From: JAWKTM01 sp041399085
GTDB lineage: Bacteria > Planctomycetota > Planctomycetia > Pirellulales > Pirellulaceae
NCBI GenBank assembly: GCA_041399085.1
Contig: JAWKTM010000048.1
Coordinates: 1-55,142, forward strand
Reading direction: 5' to 3'
Length of the DNA stretch: 55,142 bases
A model generated the notes under the pieces. The model was not told the DNA's origin. It did no database searches and saw nothing but the letters and a program-made list of their open reading frames with translations. The first letter of the stretch is position 1. Every line of letters starts with the position of its first letter. Of the stretch, positions 7,716-16,355 are shown in pieces. A program made the translations under genes and the position numbers.

Positions 7716-10100
7716 TTACTTCAGCTTCAAAATCGTCAGCACGGCCGGGCTGACCAATCGGTCCACGGCGTCCCATGCCAGTTCATCCGGAGCCGGCTGA
7801 TCGGTCGCCGCGAATTCGGGCAGATTCTCTTGCAGAAACAACGCCAATCGATCGGCTGGAATTGCCATGCCGTAGCTGTCGACGCCCAGCGAATTCGCGC
7901 TCTTGGCCGTGACCATGCCGATCACATAGCCGTGCGTATCGCACAGCGGCCCGCCGCTGTTGCCGGGGTTCACGCGGCAATCGAGCAGCAACATGTCCTC
8001 GGTCGATTGATCGGGCAAGCCGCTGATGACGCCAGTCGTTAGCTTCAGCCCCTTTCCAACCGAATCGCCCAACGGATAACCGAACACGGCCACGCGCGCT
8101 CCACGCCCGACCGCCTTGGTGTTGACCGACAACGGTTGAAGACGGACGCCCGAGGGGGGCGAAAGTCTCAGCAGCGCCATGTCGGCCAGTTCATCTTGCG
8201 CGACGACCGCCGCCGTCACCGGCTCGGCCACGCCCGGCAAACGAACGACCAACCGGCCCGGCCCTTCGATCACGTGGAAGTTCGTCAACACATAACCCAG
8301 TTCATGGACGACGAAACCGGTGCCCGACGAAAGCTGGCCGGCGGAAGCCAACACGTTCGAAGCATTGGAAAGTTGCTCTCGCAGTTCGCGATCCTGGGGC
8401 TGATACGTCATGCCCAAATCGACAAACGATTTCGCTTCCTCGGCCCGCTCCAGTTTCACAAGCAACCCGGCCGCCAACAAAGCCAACCGAGCCCCGCGAT
8501 CGTGATCGACAAAGCGATGATCGCGGCTCCAGGTGCGGAGCACTTCGAGCGTCCGAACAAGCCGCGTGGGCTCGTCGCCCGCCGCCTCGCGCAATTGGTC
8601 GAGCCAGACGGCCTCAAAGAACGGCTCTTGCTTGCCCGCTTCGTTTTTCGGATCCACTTGCCGGGATAAAGCCAACCAGCGAGTCGACTCGTCGCCGTAG
8701 AACCGCAGCAACTCGTGCTCGTCCAGCCACTGATGGGCCGCAATGGCGGCATCCAGCCGTGAGGCCGGATTGCCTTGCGCGGCCGCGGCCAAAAGCCGAT
8801 CGCGCTCGGCCTTCATCTGCTGCCGCTCGCTCAAAAGACTCGCATAGTTGGCGGCCTGCGACGGATCGTACTGCTCGACCGAGTACGGCCGACCCGCGGC
8901 ATCGGTCAGAGCAATCACCGGAACGGCCTCAACACGGAATTGCTGAAGCAAGTGCCGATTCTGAGCGTGGTCGGCCACTTGGTTATAGCCATCTTGCGTC
9001 CGCGGAAGGTCGATCACCACCAGCTCGAACCGCTCACCCACCGCGTTGCGAAAATTGACCGTCGCGGCGACTTCGCTGGCAAAGTGTTGCGTGGCCGAAG
9101 ACCAATCGGAACCGGTAAAGGCGATCAAGATATCGCGTTGGTTCTCACCCGCGTGGCGTTTTGCGACATCCAGCAGTTGGTTCCAGCCGCCGAAGCCAGC
9201 AGGTCCCGATTCCGACTCGCTCATGTTCGGCGAGAAAGCCGGCAGCCCGCCCGGCGTTGTCTCAAGGCCGCCGCCGAACGATCCAGCCCCGCCAGAAGGA
9301 ACCACGCTGGCTTGCGCGGCGGCAAGCATGCTTTGCGTCCACTCGGTTGTGTACCGGTGCCGCTCGCCAGCCGCGACGCTGAATCCATATTCGATCGGCT
9401 CAAAGCCGCGCCGTCGCAACAGCAACCGATGCTGGCCGGGCGACATCGTCACCTCGACCGGACCGCTGGCGGAAAAAGTCACCGGCTGGCCGTCCAGCAG
9501 CATGGATGCGCCCTGACGATCGGACTCTGGCCAATCGAGCACCAACGCCGCTTGCCCGGCCGGAACGCTGGCCGTGTCGCCGCCATTGGTTCCTTTGCTC
9601 ATCATGGACATAATCGCCCAGCCGCCGCCGGCGAGCAGAAGCAACGCGACCACGGATCCGCCGCCGATCAGCCACCACAAGCCGTTGCCGCCCTGTTTCG
9701 ACTTTTTGGCGGCGCCCGAGCGTCGACCGCGGCTTGTCCTGGAAGACGGTGTGGAACCGATGGCCGCGGCGGGAACCGCAAAATTTCCAAGTTCCGGCTG
9801 CCTCAGTTCCGGCTGCCTCATTTCCGCGACGGGCACGACCGGCGCCGCGCTCTCGGCCAGTGCGGGCGAGGCCGGCGGCTTAGCGGCCGGAGGTTTCGCC
9901 AGGGGCGGCTTCGCTGCGGGTGGCTTGGCCGCTTCCACAACCATCGGCGCCGAGTCAGACGCGGCCAAGTCTTCGATGCGAGACGGCGTCGGCACCGTCA
10001 CGATTTCCTGGCATTTGGGACACTTGATCCGTTTCCCCGCGTGCCGCTCGTCCACCTTAAACGCCGCCGCGCAATGCTCGCAAACACACCGAACGTGCAT
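7716..10100 (-). CDS. Zinc-ribbon / PEGA-like / thioredoxin-like / trypsin-like serine protease, membrane-anchored
   Basis: This 794-residue protein has several modules. Residues 1-35 are an MJ0042-type zinc ribbon (CEHC at 7-10, CPKC at 27-30). A Pro/Ala/Lys-rich linker (about 58-80) precedes one membrane helix at about 140-167. PEGA-like beta sequence spans about 185-255. A thioredoxin-like domain at about 305-415 carries SDWSSA where CxxC would normally be. A HtrA-like trypsin domain starts at about 592 with His609 (TNFHV), Asp640 (LADMALL) and Ser715 (NPGNSGGPL). The topology suggests a cytoplasmic zinc ribbon and an exported protease. The C-terminus has no PDZ domain. A G-rich ribosome site (AGGGGGA) lies just upstream of the ATG. 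Trypsin activity is well supported; substrate and zinc-ribbon partner are unknown. Confidence 0.9.
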   Translation of the reverse strand: MHVRCVCEHCAAAFKVDERHAGKRIKCPKCQEIVTVPTPSRIEDLAASDSAPMVVEAAKPPAAKPPLAKPPAAKPPASPALAESAAPVVPVAEMRQPELRQPELGNFAVPAAAIGSTPSSRTSRGRRSGAAKKSKQGGNGLWWLIGGGSVVALLLLAGGGWAIMSMMSKGTNGGDTASVPAGQAALVLDWPESDRQGASMLLDGQPVTFSASGPVEVTMSPGQHRLLLRRRGFEPIEYGFSVAAGERHRYTTEWTQSMLAAAQASVVPSGGAGSFGGGLETTPGGLPAFSPNMSESESGPAGFGGWNQLLDVAKRHAGENQRDILIAFTGSDWSSATQHFASEVAATVNFRNAVGERFELVVIDLPRTQDGYNQVADHAQNRHLLQQFRVEAVPVIALTDAAGRPYSVEQYDPSQAANYASLLSERQQMKAERDRLLAAAAQGNPASRLDAAIAAHQWLDEHELLRFYGDESTRWLALSRQVDPKNEAGKQEPFFEAVWLDQLREAAGDEPTRLVRTLEVLRTWSRDHRFVDHDRGARLALLAAGLLVKLERAEEAKSFVDLGMTYQPQDRELREQLSNASNVLASAGQLSSGTGFVVHELGYVLTNFHVIEGPGRLVVRLPGVAEPVTAAVVAQDELADMALLRLSPPSGVRLQPLSVNTKAVGRGARVAVFGYPLGDSVGKGLKLTTGVISGLPDQSTEDMLLLDCRVNPGNSGGPLCDTHGYVIGMVTAKSANSLGVDSYGMAIPADRLALFLQENLPEFAATDQPAPDELAWDAVDRLVSPAVLTILKLK

Positions 10101-10926
10101 CGGAATCCCCCTATTCAGCTAGCGGTTGAATATAGCCATCTCAAGAGCCGAGTCAAGCAATCGGCAGGATCACGCCGAGTCAGTGAACCCATTCGCGATT
10201 GGCAACACCGCGAACAATGCCCACCGCCGACGATGCCTATCCGTTGGCTACTATCGATTCACCCTAATAGTGCCGTGGATTTGTGCGTTTGAACCTGTCG
10301 AGATCAAACGAGTCGGACCTGCTCGTCGTGAGCACAGCTACTAATTCGTTTACCAACTTAGAGCTATATGAGCTCGGGCGGCCTATCGGACAACGCTTGG
10401 AGATTCCTTCTCGGCGTGGCTTTGCGAGCCCCACTTGCCGCGAAATGCAGATAGACCGTTGCCGCCTGGGGCGACTCGCCGCGCCAGCCGGGCGCAATTG
10501 TTGGCAAGGTCCGCTTCGTCTCGTGACCAATATCGGTCCTTACCGGCAAGTTAGCCGCCTCGGACGCACAGTTAGACCACTTTGCCGCACAGTTAGAGCC
10601 CTGGGCAGCGAAGTTAGACCACTTTGTCGGGAAGTTAGACCACTCTCGTGGGAAGTTAGAGCACTTTGGCGGGAAGTTAGACCACTTGGCGCGAAGTTAG
10701 GCCACATTTGACCGGCCAAGAGAAAGATTCGCGCAGCTTGGGCGCGCTTTACGGCAAGTTGTGAGCAACTCTCCGTTCTCTTGGCAACTAATGGCGGCGC
10801 TGCAAAAAGCATGGCTGACGCCGAGCATCATTACTTCCGCGAAAAGTTGGGACTTGCCGCAGACTAGATGAAGATCCGACGTCAGAATGCAAGGTCCGAC
10901 TCGCGGATCGATTTTGCAGCGGCTCA
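10101..10926. other. 826-base intergenic region without a convincing gene
   Basis: This gap separates the protease gene (start at 10100, minus) from the end of the PPC-domain gene (10927, minus). Short open frames exist on both strands, but their sequence is Arg/Ser/Leu-rich and largely produced by the 21-bp tandem array at 10543-10710. The part nearest 10100 should hold the protease promoter; no clear -35/-10 pair stands out. Confidence 0.55.
10543..10710. repeat. 21-bp tandem repeat array, eight units
   Basis: The core GTTAG recurs at 10550, 10571, 10592, 10613, 10634, 10655, 10676 and 10696, so the period is exactly 21 bases except for the last unit (20). The fuller consensus is roughly GAAGTTAGACCACTTTGGCGG. 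Units differ by one to six bases and the edge units are the most degenerate. Since 21 is a multiple of three, all frames through it give seven-residue repeats (for example VRPLCRE on the plus strand, SGLTSRQ on the minus). There are no unique spacers, so it is not a CRISPR array. It lies about 440-610 bases upstream of the protease start. Confidence 0.9.
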
Positions 10927-13314
10927 CTAGTCGACAATTTCCAGCTCGGCCTCGGCCGTGTAGGGCAAACCATCGCGTGAGCCGGTGGCGCGGACGATCA
11001 GCGGCTGGTTGAAGGGGCCGCACTTTCGCGCGTCGAATGTCAGCGATAGCTGAGCGGCCGACTCGCCGGAGGCCAATTCGATCGTCGGCGACGTAAGGCC
11101 GGCGATGTGTGGTGGAACTAACAGCTCGACGCGCACCGGGCCGGCCAGCTCTTGGCCCCGTTCCACCTGAATCGGCAGCAGCACTTGATCGCCCGGCGCC
11201 GCCAAGATCGACGTGCGTTGCAGACGGACGGCCAGTTGGCCGGGATCGACCAGCACGATGATCTGGTCGTTCTGGGCGTGCGACGTGTAGCTGACCGTGT
11301 GGTCGCGACCTTGTTCGTCCTTCACGGTTCCCACGGCCATGACGCAAGTTCGACTGGTGCGGCCGATCTCCATCCACGGCGGCAAATGGATCGGATAATC
11401 GAACTCGCTGGCATCGGCCGGCACCGAGATCGTCGGTCCGCTAATACCTTGGAGATGACGCACTTGTCGCTCGGCCAGCCGCACGGTCAATGGCCCCGCG
11501 TAATCGCCTCGCTCCAATCGAAAATGCCGAACGTAAGTCGACCCGCGGGCGGCATACTTCGTCTCAAAGTCGCCGATGACTTGGAACGGCGTCGGCATCG
11601 CCACGGCCAGCCAAAGTCGATCCATCGCTGGGTCGCCGAGCGTCGTGGCGGCGGTGGTCGCCGTCGTCTCCAGTTGCCGGTCTTCCCATTCTGCGTGGCC
11701 CACGATCGTCAACCGATGCTGGTCGACGCGTGCGTCCGCCGCGGCTTTGAACACCATCGTGGCGTCGCTCTTCTTGTCCGCGATTTCGACTTCTTCCGCC
11801 GTGACGCCTTCGGGAAGCCCTTGCGCCGTGAGCCGAATCGCACCGGCGAAACCGTGCAGCCGTTCGGCGGTTATTTTCAGCTTCGCCTCGCCGCCGCGAT
11901 TCACTGTCAAGGCATCGGCCGGCAGAGTCAGCGTGAAGCTCGGCTCGATCCGATCGTTTCGCCGCAGATACATTCGATACGCGAAGCGAGCATCGCCGCG
12001 GCTATCGAACTGATCGCGAACGGTTACGGTGAATTCACCATCGGACGGCGCGGTGAAGGAAAGCCGCGCGTCGGTTTGGCCGCCAGCGATGTCATCGGCG
12101 TTCGCCAGCGACTTGCCCGCCGTGTCACGAATCTCGATCACGGCATCCAAGGGCGAACCCAACCGAGCCGCTCGAACTTCGAACTCGAAACGCTCGCCCT
12201 TCGCGGCGGAGAATCGCCAAACGTCAACGTCGCCCGGCGCCTCGATCCGGCCGTTTAGCACCGCTGAACCGTCAACAATCGGAGCGGATGCGGCTTCGTT
12301 GTTCGGTTCCGCTTCCAAGTGCTCGGGCAGATCGGACGTTTCAAGCCACACCGGATTCGCGTTGCCCAAACTCGACCCCGAACCCGAATCGGACTGGAAT
12401 TGCCAAGCCATCTGCTCCGGCGCGTCGACCGGTATCGCGACCTCGATCTCTCGCGTCTCGCTCGGCAGATTCTGACCGACCAGCGTCAGCCGCACGTTTT
12501 CCCCGCGACGGCCTCCCAACGGATACACATGGTCAACTCGCGGGCCGTCGCTGATCGTCAGCCGATACACGTAGTGTTGCAGCCCATCGAAGTCCGTGTC
12601 GTGGATGCGAACTTGATGGACGCCGTCTCGCTGGGCCCGAAATCGCAGCCACGAATCATTCCCCAAACGATCGACGCTTTCCGCGATCTCGACGCCGTCT
12701 GGATCGACGACCGTCAAACGCGAATCGAGCGGCGAACCGAGTCGCGCGGCCATCACTTCGCACGTATACGCTTCGCCCGCACGAGCTTCGAACGTCCAGA
12801 CATCCACATCCTGCCGCGGGAATATTCGGCCATTGATCGTGATCGGCAACGTAACGGGCGTCGGAATCGGATCGCCATCGATCTCCTCTTCGACAACTTC
12901 CGGCAGATCGCCGACAACGAACGGCAATGAAGTCGTGGCGCCCTGCGAAGTGGCCACTTGCCAGCGATGAAAACCGAACGGTGCATTCGCCGCAATCGTC
13001 AGCTTGCCTTGATAATCGGCCGGGTAGTCTTCCTTTCGCTGGGAATCCGGCAGCGGAATCACCGGCCCTTCGAACCAGACAGTCCGCGGCGCGCGACGCA
13101 GCGGTTCGGCGATCGAAACGCCATCGCCGAGCATCTCCCACCGAGGCGCGTCGTGCAGATAATGCCCGCCCACGATGACCGGCATCGTCGTGCCGCGCTG
13201 ACCGCCGGCCGGAAAGATGTAGGAGACCGTCGGCTCGTCCGCGTGGAGCGGGCTCGGTAGCGACGCAGCGCAGGCGACCGCGATTAACGTTCCGAAAAGT
13301 ATGGCGTGCTTCAT
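10927..13314 (-). CDS. Secreted pre-peptidase C-terminal (PPC) domain protein
   Basis: This 795-residue protein begins with a Sec signal peptide (MKHAILFGTLIAVACAAS, cleavage expected near residue 25). It contains an Ig/IPT-like beta domain (YIFPAGGQRGTTMPVIVGG), then two PPC modules with the DVDVWTFEARAGE / DVDVWRFSAAKGE phrases at about residues 165-265 and 355-455, and further beta domains to the C-terminus. No catalytic residues are visible, so a binding or structural role outside the cytoplasm is likely. It starts 22 bases after the DUF1501 stop and is probably its operon partner, a pairing common in planctomycetes. Part of the family literature links these genes to degradation of complex carbon, but a specific substrate cannot be given. 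Confidence 0.85.
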   Translation of the reverse strand: MKHAILFGTLIAVACAASLPSPLHADEPTVSYIFPAGGQRGTTMPVIVGGHYLHDAPRWEMLGDGVSIAEPLRRAPRTVWFEGPVIPLPDSQRKEDYPADYQGKLTIAANAPFGFHRWQVATSQGATTSLPFVVGDLPEVVEEEIDGDPIPTPVTLPITINGRIFPRQDVDVWTFEARAGEAYTCEVMAARLGSPLDSRLTVVDPDGVEIAESVDRLGNDSWLRFRAQRDGVHQVRIHDTDFDGLQHYVYRLTISDGPRVDHVYPLGGRRGENVRLTLVGQNLPSETREIEVAIPVDAPEQMAWQFQSDSGSGSSLGNANPVWLETSDLPEHLEAEPNNEAASAPIVDGSAVLNGRIEAPGDVDVWRFSAAKGERFEFEVRAARLGSPLDAVIEIRDTAGKSLANADDIAGGQTDARLSFTAPSDGEFTVTVRDQFDSRGDARFAYRMYLRRNDRIEPSFTLTLPADALTVNRGGEAKLKITAERLHGFAGAIRLTAQGLPEGVTAEEVEIADKKSDATMVFKAAADARVDQHRLTIVGHAEWEDRQLETTATTAATTLGDPAMDRLWLAVAMPTPFQVIGDFETKYAARGSTYVRHFRLERGDYAGPLTVRLAERQVRHLQGISGPTISVPADASEFDYPIHLPPWMEIGRTSRTCVMAVGTVKDEQGRDHTVSYTSHAQNDQIIVLVDPGQLAVRLQRTSILAAPGDQVLLPIQVERGQELAGPVRVELLVPPHIAGLTSPTIELASGESAAQLSLTFDARKCGPFNQPLIVRATGSRDGLPYTAEAELEIVD

Positions 13315-13336
13315 GGGATCGTCTTAGAAGGTCAAC

Positions 13337-14677
13337 TCAACCGAACAACTCGCGAATCACTCGACCTTCGCCCGGCACGATCGGCATCGGCCGGCCTTCG
13401 GGCGTGTGGAAGGTTGTCTTGGGATCAATGCCCAGCACGTGGTAAATCGTGGCGGCCAAATCCTCGGGTCCATGTGGCTCGGTCGCCGGTTTCTCGGCCC
13501 GCTCGTTCGACGCGCCGACGACCGCGCCCCCTTGAATGCCGCCGCCGCCGATCGCAATCGCCGAACTGGGCCCCCAGTGGTCGCGGCCGGCGTCTTTGTT
13601 GACGCGCGGCGTGCGACCGAATTCGCCGGTGACCAACACCAGCGTCGACTCCAACATTCCACGGTCGTGCAGATCGCGGAACAGCGTGCTCATCGCGCTG
13701 TCCAAATGCGGCAGCAGATCGTTCTTCAACACATGGAAGTTGTTGTAATGCGTGTCCCAGTTCGTATGGTCAATCAGCACGCAACGCACGCCAGCTTCCA
13801 CCAGCCGCCGGGCCATCAAGCACGATTGCCCCAATGAATGTCGGCCGTATTCGTCCCGCAAATTCTCTGGCTCTTGGGCGATGTCGAAAGCCGCCTTGGT
13901 TGCAGCCGATGTCATTAGCTCGAACGCCTTTTGCTGGAACGTGCGCGAAGCCGCCGCATTCTGGTTGGCCGCGATCTCGGCGGCGTTCTCAAAACGATTG
14001 ACAGTGGCCAAGAGTTGTTGGCGAGCTTCCAAACGATCGGCTCGCAACGCCAGCGGCGGCGTTAAATCGGGCACGGCGAAACTGGGCGAGTTCGGATCGG
14101 CGTCGACGACAAACGGCGCGGCGCTGGAGCCGAGATATGCCGAGCCGGCGCTGTTGTGCATCTTCGGCAAGCAAACATACGGTGGCACTGAACCGCGCGG
14201 TCCAAGTTGCCGCGAGATCACGGCGCCATGAGCCGGTTGTTGATTGTTCGGCTTCAGTCCGCCGTTGAAACCGGCGCGAGGCAAATAGCCGGTCAGCATG
14301 TAGTGATCGGCCGGGCCATGCCCCGAATCGCGATGTCCGAACGACCGCACCAACGCGAACTTGTCGGTTTGCGTGGCCAGCCGCGGCAAGTGCTCGCACA
14401 ACTGCGTTCCGGGTACATTTGTGCTGATCGGATTGAACTCGCCGCGAAACTCGGCCGGCGCGTTGGGCTTCATGTCCCACGTGTCGATCGTGGACAATCC
14501 GCCTTGCAGAAACACAATGATCAGCGACTTGTCGCTTGGGCTCGAGCCGCTGGCAGCGTGAGCTTGACTGGCCAGCATCTGTGGCAGCCCGACGGTGAAA
14601 CCGAAGGCGCCGGCCGCTCCGATCTTCAACATGTCCCGACGAGCGACTCCGTCGCAAAACGTTTGGCGAGCATTCAT
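13337..14677 (-). CDS. DUF1501 family Tat-exported protein
   Basis: I choose the internal ATG at 14677 (446 aa) because GGAG sits nine bases upstream and because it places a Tat-type signal at the N-terminus: Arg13-Arg14 followed by DMLKIGAAGAFG and a hydrophobic stretch ending near SQAHA. The body is typical of the DUF1501 family, related to the alkaline phosphatase/sulfatase fold: FLQGGLSTIDTWDMKP, GHGPADHYMLTGYLP, VTGEFGRTPRVN, GRDHWGPSS, and a C-terminal TIYHVLGIDP phrase. It lies between a probable PQQ-type dehydrogenase (121 bases upstream) and the PPC gene (22 bases downstream), all minus strand, suggesting one operon. The biochemical reaction of DUF1501 proteins is not established. 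Confidence 0.9.
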   Translation of the reverse strand: MNARQTFCDGVARRDMLKIGAAGAFGFTVGLPQMLASQAHAASGSSPSDKSLIIVFLQGGLSTIDTWDMKPNAPAEFRGEFNPISTNVPGTQLCEHLPRLATQTDKFALVRSFGHRDSGHGPADHYMLTGYLPRAGFNGGLKPNNQQPAHGAVISRQLGPRGSVPPYVCLPKMHNSAGSAYLGSSAAPFVVDADPNSPSFAVPDLTPPLALRADRLEARQQLLATVNRFENAAEIAANQNAAASRTFQQKAFELMTSAATKAAFDIAQEPENLRDEYGRHSLGQSCLMARRLVEAGVRCVLIDHTNWDTHYNNFHVLKNDLLPHLDSAMSTLFRDLHDRGMLESTLVLVTGEFGRTPRVNKDAGRDHWGPSSAIAIGGGGIQGGAVVGASNERAEKPATEPHGPEDLAATIYHVLGIDPKTTFHTPEGRPMPIVPGEGRVIRELFG

Positions 14678-14797
14678 CAATGTGACTCCAGGCAGGATGA
14701 AAAGCCCGGAAACAGGCAGGGCCGGGCTGGTGGAGTTGTTCACGCGCGCCGCTTCCTACGACGCGGTGTGGACGATCGACGACGGCCAGCTTCGTGG

Positions 14798-15988
14798 TTA
14801 CTCGCGGGTCGATTCAAAGCGGTAAATGATGCCGCCGCCAAGTTGCGTCGTGCAATACACCTCGCCTTGTTCGTCTTCGCCGAACGTGATGATGGGCAAT
14901 TTGGCGCTGGGAATCAAGCGATTCTCCAGAACTTGTTGCTTCTCGAAGTCGTACTTGAGCGCCCGAATCCAGCCGGCAACGTAATCGGCATACAGATAGT
15001 AGCCGCGCAGTTGCGGCAGTTTTTCGCCGCGATACACTCGGCCGCCCGTGATCGACTTGCCTTCGTTGTGATGGTATTCCCAGATCGGTTCGATCAAATT
15101 CGGCTGAGGTCCGACGCCTTTCGGCCCGTAAGGATGCCGGCCCTCGCGGAGATTCCAGCCGTAATTGCCGCCCTTCACGACGATGTCGATCTCTTCCCAC
15201 AAGTCCTGCCCGACATCGCCCGCCCAGCAGCGACCGGTTTGGCGGTCGAACGACAATCGCCAAATGTTGCGAAACCCATAGGCGTAAATCTCCGGCTTGG
15301 CGCCGTCTCGATCGACGAACGGATTGTCGTCGGGGATGGCGTAGTTCTTGCCGCCGGCTTGGCGATCCACGTCGATCCGCAACACCGAGCCCAACCAGGT
15401 GGACAAGTTCTGGCCGTTACCGAACGGATCGCCCGCTTTGCCGCCGTCGCCCAAGGCAATGTACAGATAACCGTCCGGCCCGAACGCGATCGTGCCGCCG
15501 TTGTGATTCCAGAACGGCTGGTCGATTCGCATTAGTTCCAGTTCGCTGGCCGGGTCAGCTCGATTGGGATCGTCGGCCGACCGACGGAAACGCGAAACGA
15601 CCGACGTGTGCGGGGCATCGGTCGTCGTGTAGTAGACGTAGAAATATCCGTTCTCGGCGTACTTCGGATGAAACGCGAGGCCGAGAAAGCCTTCTTCGTT
15701 TTCTTTGTCTTTGTAGACCACTTGGGATTCGATATCGAGGAACACAGTGGTCGAGTCCACATCGCCGCGATTCGGGAAGACGTGGACTTTGCCGAGCTGC
15801 GAAGCGACGAACAGGCGATTCGACCCATCACCGGCATGCGTCACGACAATCGGCCGCTCGATGCGAAGCTTGGGAAAGGCGTCCGTGGCTTTCAGCGGCA
15901 ACGGACTGGAATCGACCTCCTGTGCAATCGCCGGCGCGACGACGCAACACAACAGAGCGGAGGCAAAGACGCTGGCAAATATCTTCAT
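14798..15988 (-). CDS. Secreted PQQ-dependent glucose/sorbosone dehydrogenase-like protein
   Basis: The 396-residue product has a Sec signal peptide (about residues 1-22, ending AIAQ) and a six-bladed beta-propeller of the soluble glucose dehydrogenase family. Visible family phrases are GLAFHPKYAENGYFYVYY, HNGGTIAFGPDGYLYIALGD, LGSVLRIDVD, YAYGFRNIWRLSFD and GDVGQDLWEEIDIV. The His-Asn pair of WNHNGG and the Arg-Asn of FRN fall where members of this family bind PQQ. It presumably oxidises sugars or other carbohydrates in the periplasm. A purine-rich GAGAGAG ribosome site precedes the ATG. It heads the likely dehydrogenase-DUF1501-PPC operon. Confidence 0.88.
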   Translation of the reverse strand: MKIFASVFASALLCCVVAPAIAQEVDSSPLPLKATDAFPKLRIERPIVVTHAGDGSNRLFVASQLGKVHVFPNRGDVDSTTVFLDIESQVVYKDKENEEGFLGLAFHPKYAENGYFYVYYTTTDAPHTSVVSRFRRSADDPNRADPASELELMRIDQPFWNHNGGTIAFGPDGYLYIALGDGGKAGDPFGNGQNLSTWLGSVLRIDVDRQAGGKNYAIPDDNPFVDRDGAKPEIYAYGFRNIWRLSFDRQTGRCWAGDVGQDLWEEIDIVVKGGNYGWNLREGRHPYGPKGVGPQPNLIEPIWEYHHNEGKSITGGRVYRGEKLPQLRGYYLYADYVAGWIRALKYDFEKQQVLENRLIPSAKLPIITFGEDEQGEVYCTTQLGGGIIYRFESTRE

Positions 15989-16355
15989 GGGGAAACTCTC
16001 TCACGAGGTAGGGAAGCGTTTTCGTTCGGTGTTCAGGAAGATTCGACAACATTGACTCGGTTGGCGTGCCTGGGATCGTAGCGGAGCGAAGCCTGCCGTC
16101 GCAACGTTCTCCGCAAATTTCCCGCCGGCTTTTGTGAAGCAAGGGCCGATGGTTGTAAAGTCGCCGCCGACGCGTGTTCATCCGTAGCCCGCGCTGACTA
16201 AGATGCTTAAGGCGCTCCGGGGCCCGCTGAACAAGCTCCGCGTGGCGCATCGGCCCGCCGGGGTCAATCCAAGGTCGCTATCGCGCGGATCATCGACATC
16301 GAGCGAATTCAGCACAACCGATCCACGACCTCGAACCGCTGCATGGGAAAATGCG
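15989..16355. other. Intergenic region, 367 bases
   Basis: This holds the upstream region of the sugar dehydrogenase gene (minus strand, start at 15988) and the 3' flank of the TPR gene (ends at 16356, also minus). I see no gene, RNA or strong repeat in it. Confidence 0.4.

Noticed and set aside
10543..10710. CRISPR-like array
   Set aside because: Units follow each other without unique spacers, and no cas gene is near.
10283..10711. A 142-codon plus-strand frame ending in VRPL-type seven-residue repeats
   Set aside because: The repeats arise from the 21-bp array in any frame; the non-repeat part has no similarity and no ribosome site, so I describe the DNA repeat instead.
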